A stretch of 64,000 nucleotides of DNA from Corylus avellana. Taxonomy: Eukaryota > Streptophyta > Magnoliopsida > Fagales > Betulaceae. Numbering within the stretch: position 1 is the first letter of the stretch; the number at the start of each line of letters is the position of its first letter. The DNA lies in assembly GCF_901000735.1 (NCBI RefSeq), contig NC_081542.1, positions 47,656,238 to 47,720,237 on the forward strand. Direction: 5' to 3'. Position numbers and translations under genes: made by a program. Positions 62,010 through 64,000 of the stretch are shown here, piece by piece. The notes below the pieces were generated by a model. That model did not search any database and was not told the origin of the DNA. It was given only the letters and a program-made list of their open reading frames with translations.

Positions 62010-63066
62010 ATGCTGCAGAAAGCTCACCATCTCCTCAAACCATTCTCAACTTCAACAACACCAACTTCTCTCACTTGGAGAAACCAAATCAAACAGAACC
62101 AGCTAGCCTCCCAAATCTCATCCACTCTGTTGCAAAGACACAACTGGGTTCTTCTCCTCCAAAACCTCAAACTCTCCTCGAAATTAACCCCATCTCTCTT
62201 CCTCCAAATCCTCCATAAAACCCACACTAACCCTCAAATCTCTCTCAACTTCTTCAATTGGGCAAAAACAAATCTTGGGTTTCAACCAGACCTCCAGTCC
62301 CACTGCAAAATCATCAACTTTCACTTGCGTCGGGTCTTGTCCAACCCGTGAAGCCACTTTTGGATTCCTTGATTCAGAGCCACCCTGCATCAGTGCTTGC
62401 ACAGTGTCTGATTCGAGTTTGTAGAGGTACAGATTCTCAGTCTAATGCGTTAAGCTTTGTTATTGAATGTTATTCGCAAAAGGGTTTGTTCGTGGAGGGG
62501 TTAGAGGTGTTCGGGAAAATGAGAGGTCAGGGTTGTACCCCTTCAGTTCGTGCCTGCCATGCACTGCTTGAGGGTTTGCAGCAACAAAACGAGATTAAAC
62601 TGGCTCGGTGTTTCTTTGGTGCTGTATTTCGTAGTGGGGTGTCGCTAAACCGGCCTATGTGGTCAGTGTTTGCTCAGATTGTGTAAAAATGAGAAATTTG
62701 AGAGAGTTGCTAGATTGCTAGATTTTGGTATTCTTAACTCTGTGATTTATAATCTTGTCATTGATTATTATAGCAAAGGTGGGGATTTTGGAGCTGCATT
62801 TGATGCCTTGAATCAGATGTGTGATAGGAAAATTGAACCAGGTTTTACTACTTATAGCTCAGTTCTTGATGGGGATTGTAAATATGAAAAATCTGAAGTC
62901 ATTGAGAGCATCATGAGCATTATGGTGGAGAAGGAGCTGCTTCCGAAGACACCTTTACCCAAATATGATTTGGTAGTTCAGAAGCTTAGTGATCTGGGCA
63001 AGACTTATGCTGCAGAGATGTTCTTTAGGAGAGCTTGTGATGAGAAGATTGAATTACAGGATGCTA
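62010..63066 (+). pseudogene. PPR-C, truncated by copia insertion
   Basis: Paralogue of PPR-A from its ATG up to the same insertion point as in PPR-B. A 1-bp deletion near 62315 shifts the frame and leads to a stop in the original frame at 62349-62351. A 2-bp deletion near 62680 returns to the first frame further on. It lacks the 67-bp duplication and the Tyr-to-stop change of PPR-B. The 3' part of the gene, if present, is beyond the window. Confidence 0.93.
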
Positions 63067-63313
63067 TAACAGCAGCTCATCATCAACAGATTACTCTTTC
63101 TTATCCTACATACGTGTATATAAGTTAGTTTAGTTTGTTATATCAGCTAGTTAGTTATGTAAGTTGAAACTGTTATGTTAGTTATGTTGTTAGCCTATAC
63201 TCTGTTAGTTGAGTTGTAAAACAGAGTAAATAAACTCATGTATTGCTTTGTATTTTGGCAAGTTAATTAGAACAGTTTTGTCTTCAATCTCTTTCTTTCT
63301 TTACAATTTGATA
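63067..63313 (+). repeat. 5' LTR of copia element, copy C
   Basis: Same length and ends as 48743-48989, with a few substitutions. Confidence 0.92.
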
Positions 63314-64000
63314 TGGTATCAGAGCCTTTCACTTTGTGAAAGTTCAGTTCATCAATGTCGATCTCAGTTTCCTCGATTCCTGAAGCCATTCCCCTTTCTT
63401 CTTCTCATTGATTACCTTTCTCTCTCAATGACAATGCCTCTATTCATTACTATCTGCATAATGGTGATAATTCAGGGCTATTGTTGGTTCCTCAACCATT
63501 AACTGGTGAGAACTATAACACTTGGAGCTGATCCATGACCATGGCTCTCTCTGCGAAGAACAAGTTGCAATTCGTTGATGGAACTCTTCCTCACTCATCC
63601 ACTCTGAATGAATCTGAGTTCAGAGCTTGAAAGAGGTGCAATGATACAATATCTTCATGGATTGTTAACATCGTATCGAAGGACATTGCTACCAGTATAA
63701 TCTACATCAACAATTGCCAGGATATGTGGTTGAGTCTGAAGCACATTAAAACGGACCACAAGCCTTCCAGCTTCAGAAAGTTATCTCTAGCTTATCGCAG
63801 GATAGCATGTTTGTAAGCTCTTACTTTACTCGTCTCAAATCTCTTTGTGATGAATTTAACAACTATAAGTCCTTTTCTCCATGTACTTGTGTTCCTGCAT
63901 GTTCTTGTGGTAGCCTAAAATCTGTCCAAACATTTTTTGATCTACAGTACATTTTTCAATTTTTAATGGGGCTCAATAAGTCTTTTGCTCACATCAGAGG
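63067..64000 (+). mobile_element. Ty1/copia element in PPR-C, 5' part
   Basis: 5' LTR 63067-63313 (247 bp, TAACAGCAG...AATTTGATA), primer site at 63314-63325, then gag, all colinear with 48743-49680. Flanked on the left by TGCTA (63062-63066), the same target as in PPR-B, so it is the same insertion event. It has its own lesions, including TGA for a Trp/Arg region near 63528-63532, a TGA at 63628-63630 and a deletion near 63740. Continues past the window end. Confidence 0.93.

Overview
This window is nuclear DNA from a flowering plant, most likely a woody eudicot. The basis is AT-rich intergenic DNA, short GT-AG introns, plant-only families (DUF4220/DUF594, XTH, R3-MYB, P-type PPR, plastid THI1), a plant polyubiquitin gene with a 5'-UTR intron, and Ty1/copia and Ty3/gypsy LTR retrotransposons. 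Species is not resolved. There are two 100-N gaps (46008-46107, 58469-58568).

Left half (1-30 kb), mostly single-copy genes: a DUF4220/DUF594 membrane protein (105-2315, +); a five-unit polyubiquitin gene with TATA box and leader intron (4267-6300, +); an old non-autonomous LTR retrotransposon with a matching target-site duplication (8073-10394); a tiny three-exon R3-MYB gene (13576-14140, +); a four-exon CRIPT zinc-ribbon gene (15614-17736, -); a four-exon XTH cell-wall enzyme (19264-21592, -); a tRNA-Leu(TAG) (24440-24519, +); a long-TIR MITE (24816-25427); and a three-exon thiamine thiazole synthase gene THI1 (26766-28227, +). The MYB, CRIPT, XTH and THI1 models were assembled by reading splice junctions; coding lengths sum to whole codons in each case.

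Right half (30-64 kb), a duplicated block built from a PPR gene and an OST3 (oligosaccharyltransferase subunit) gene. PPR-A (30954-32672) is intact. PPR-B (47616-54401) and PPR-C (62010 onward) are pseudogenes interrupted by the same Ty1/copia element at the same site. OST3 is present twice (55231-56253 and 58622-59644). A 12.4-kb Ty3/gypsy element of Tat-like organisation (32911-45338) lies just downstream of PPR-A. The homologous site beside PPR-B is empty. The gypsy element carries, antisense in its 3' part, a decayed multi-part gene resembling the 'putative gypsy-type transposase' family. That gene is itself split by a solo LTR and a 344-bp TRIM-like element, each with its own target-site duplication.

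Presence/absence of insertions gives a relative order. The A copy split from the B/C ancestor; copia and a Harbinger-like element entered the B/C lineage and gypsy entered A; B and C then separated by duplication, or are two haplotypes left uncollapsed by the assembler. No CRISPR array or bacterial-type operon was seen. The strongest candidates for something little described are the antisense gene in the gypsy element, the shared-insertion history of the PPR-OST3 block, and the copia element with TA...TA termini.
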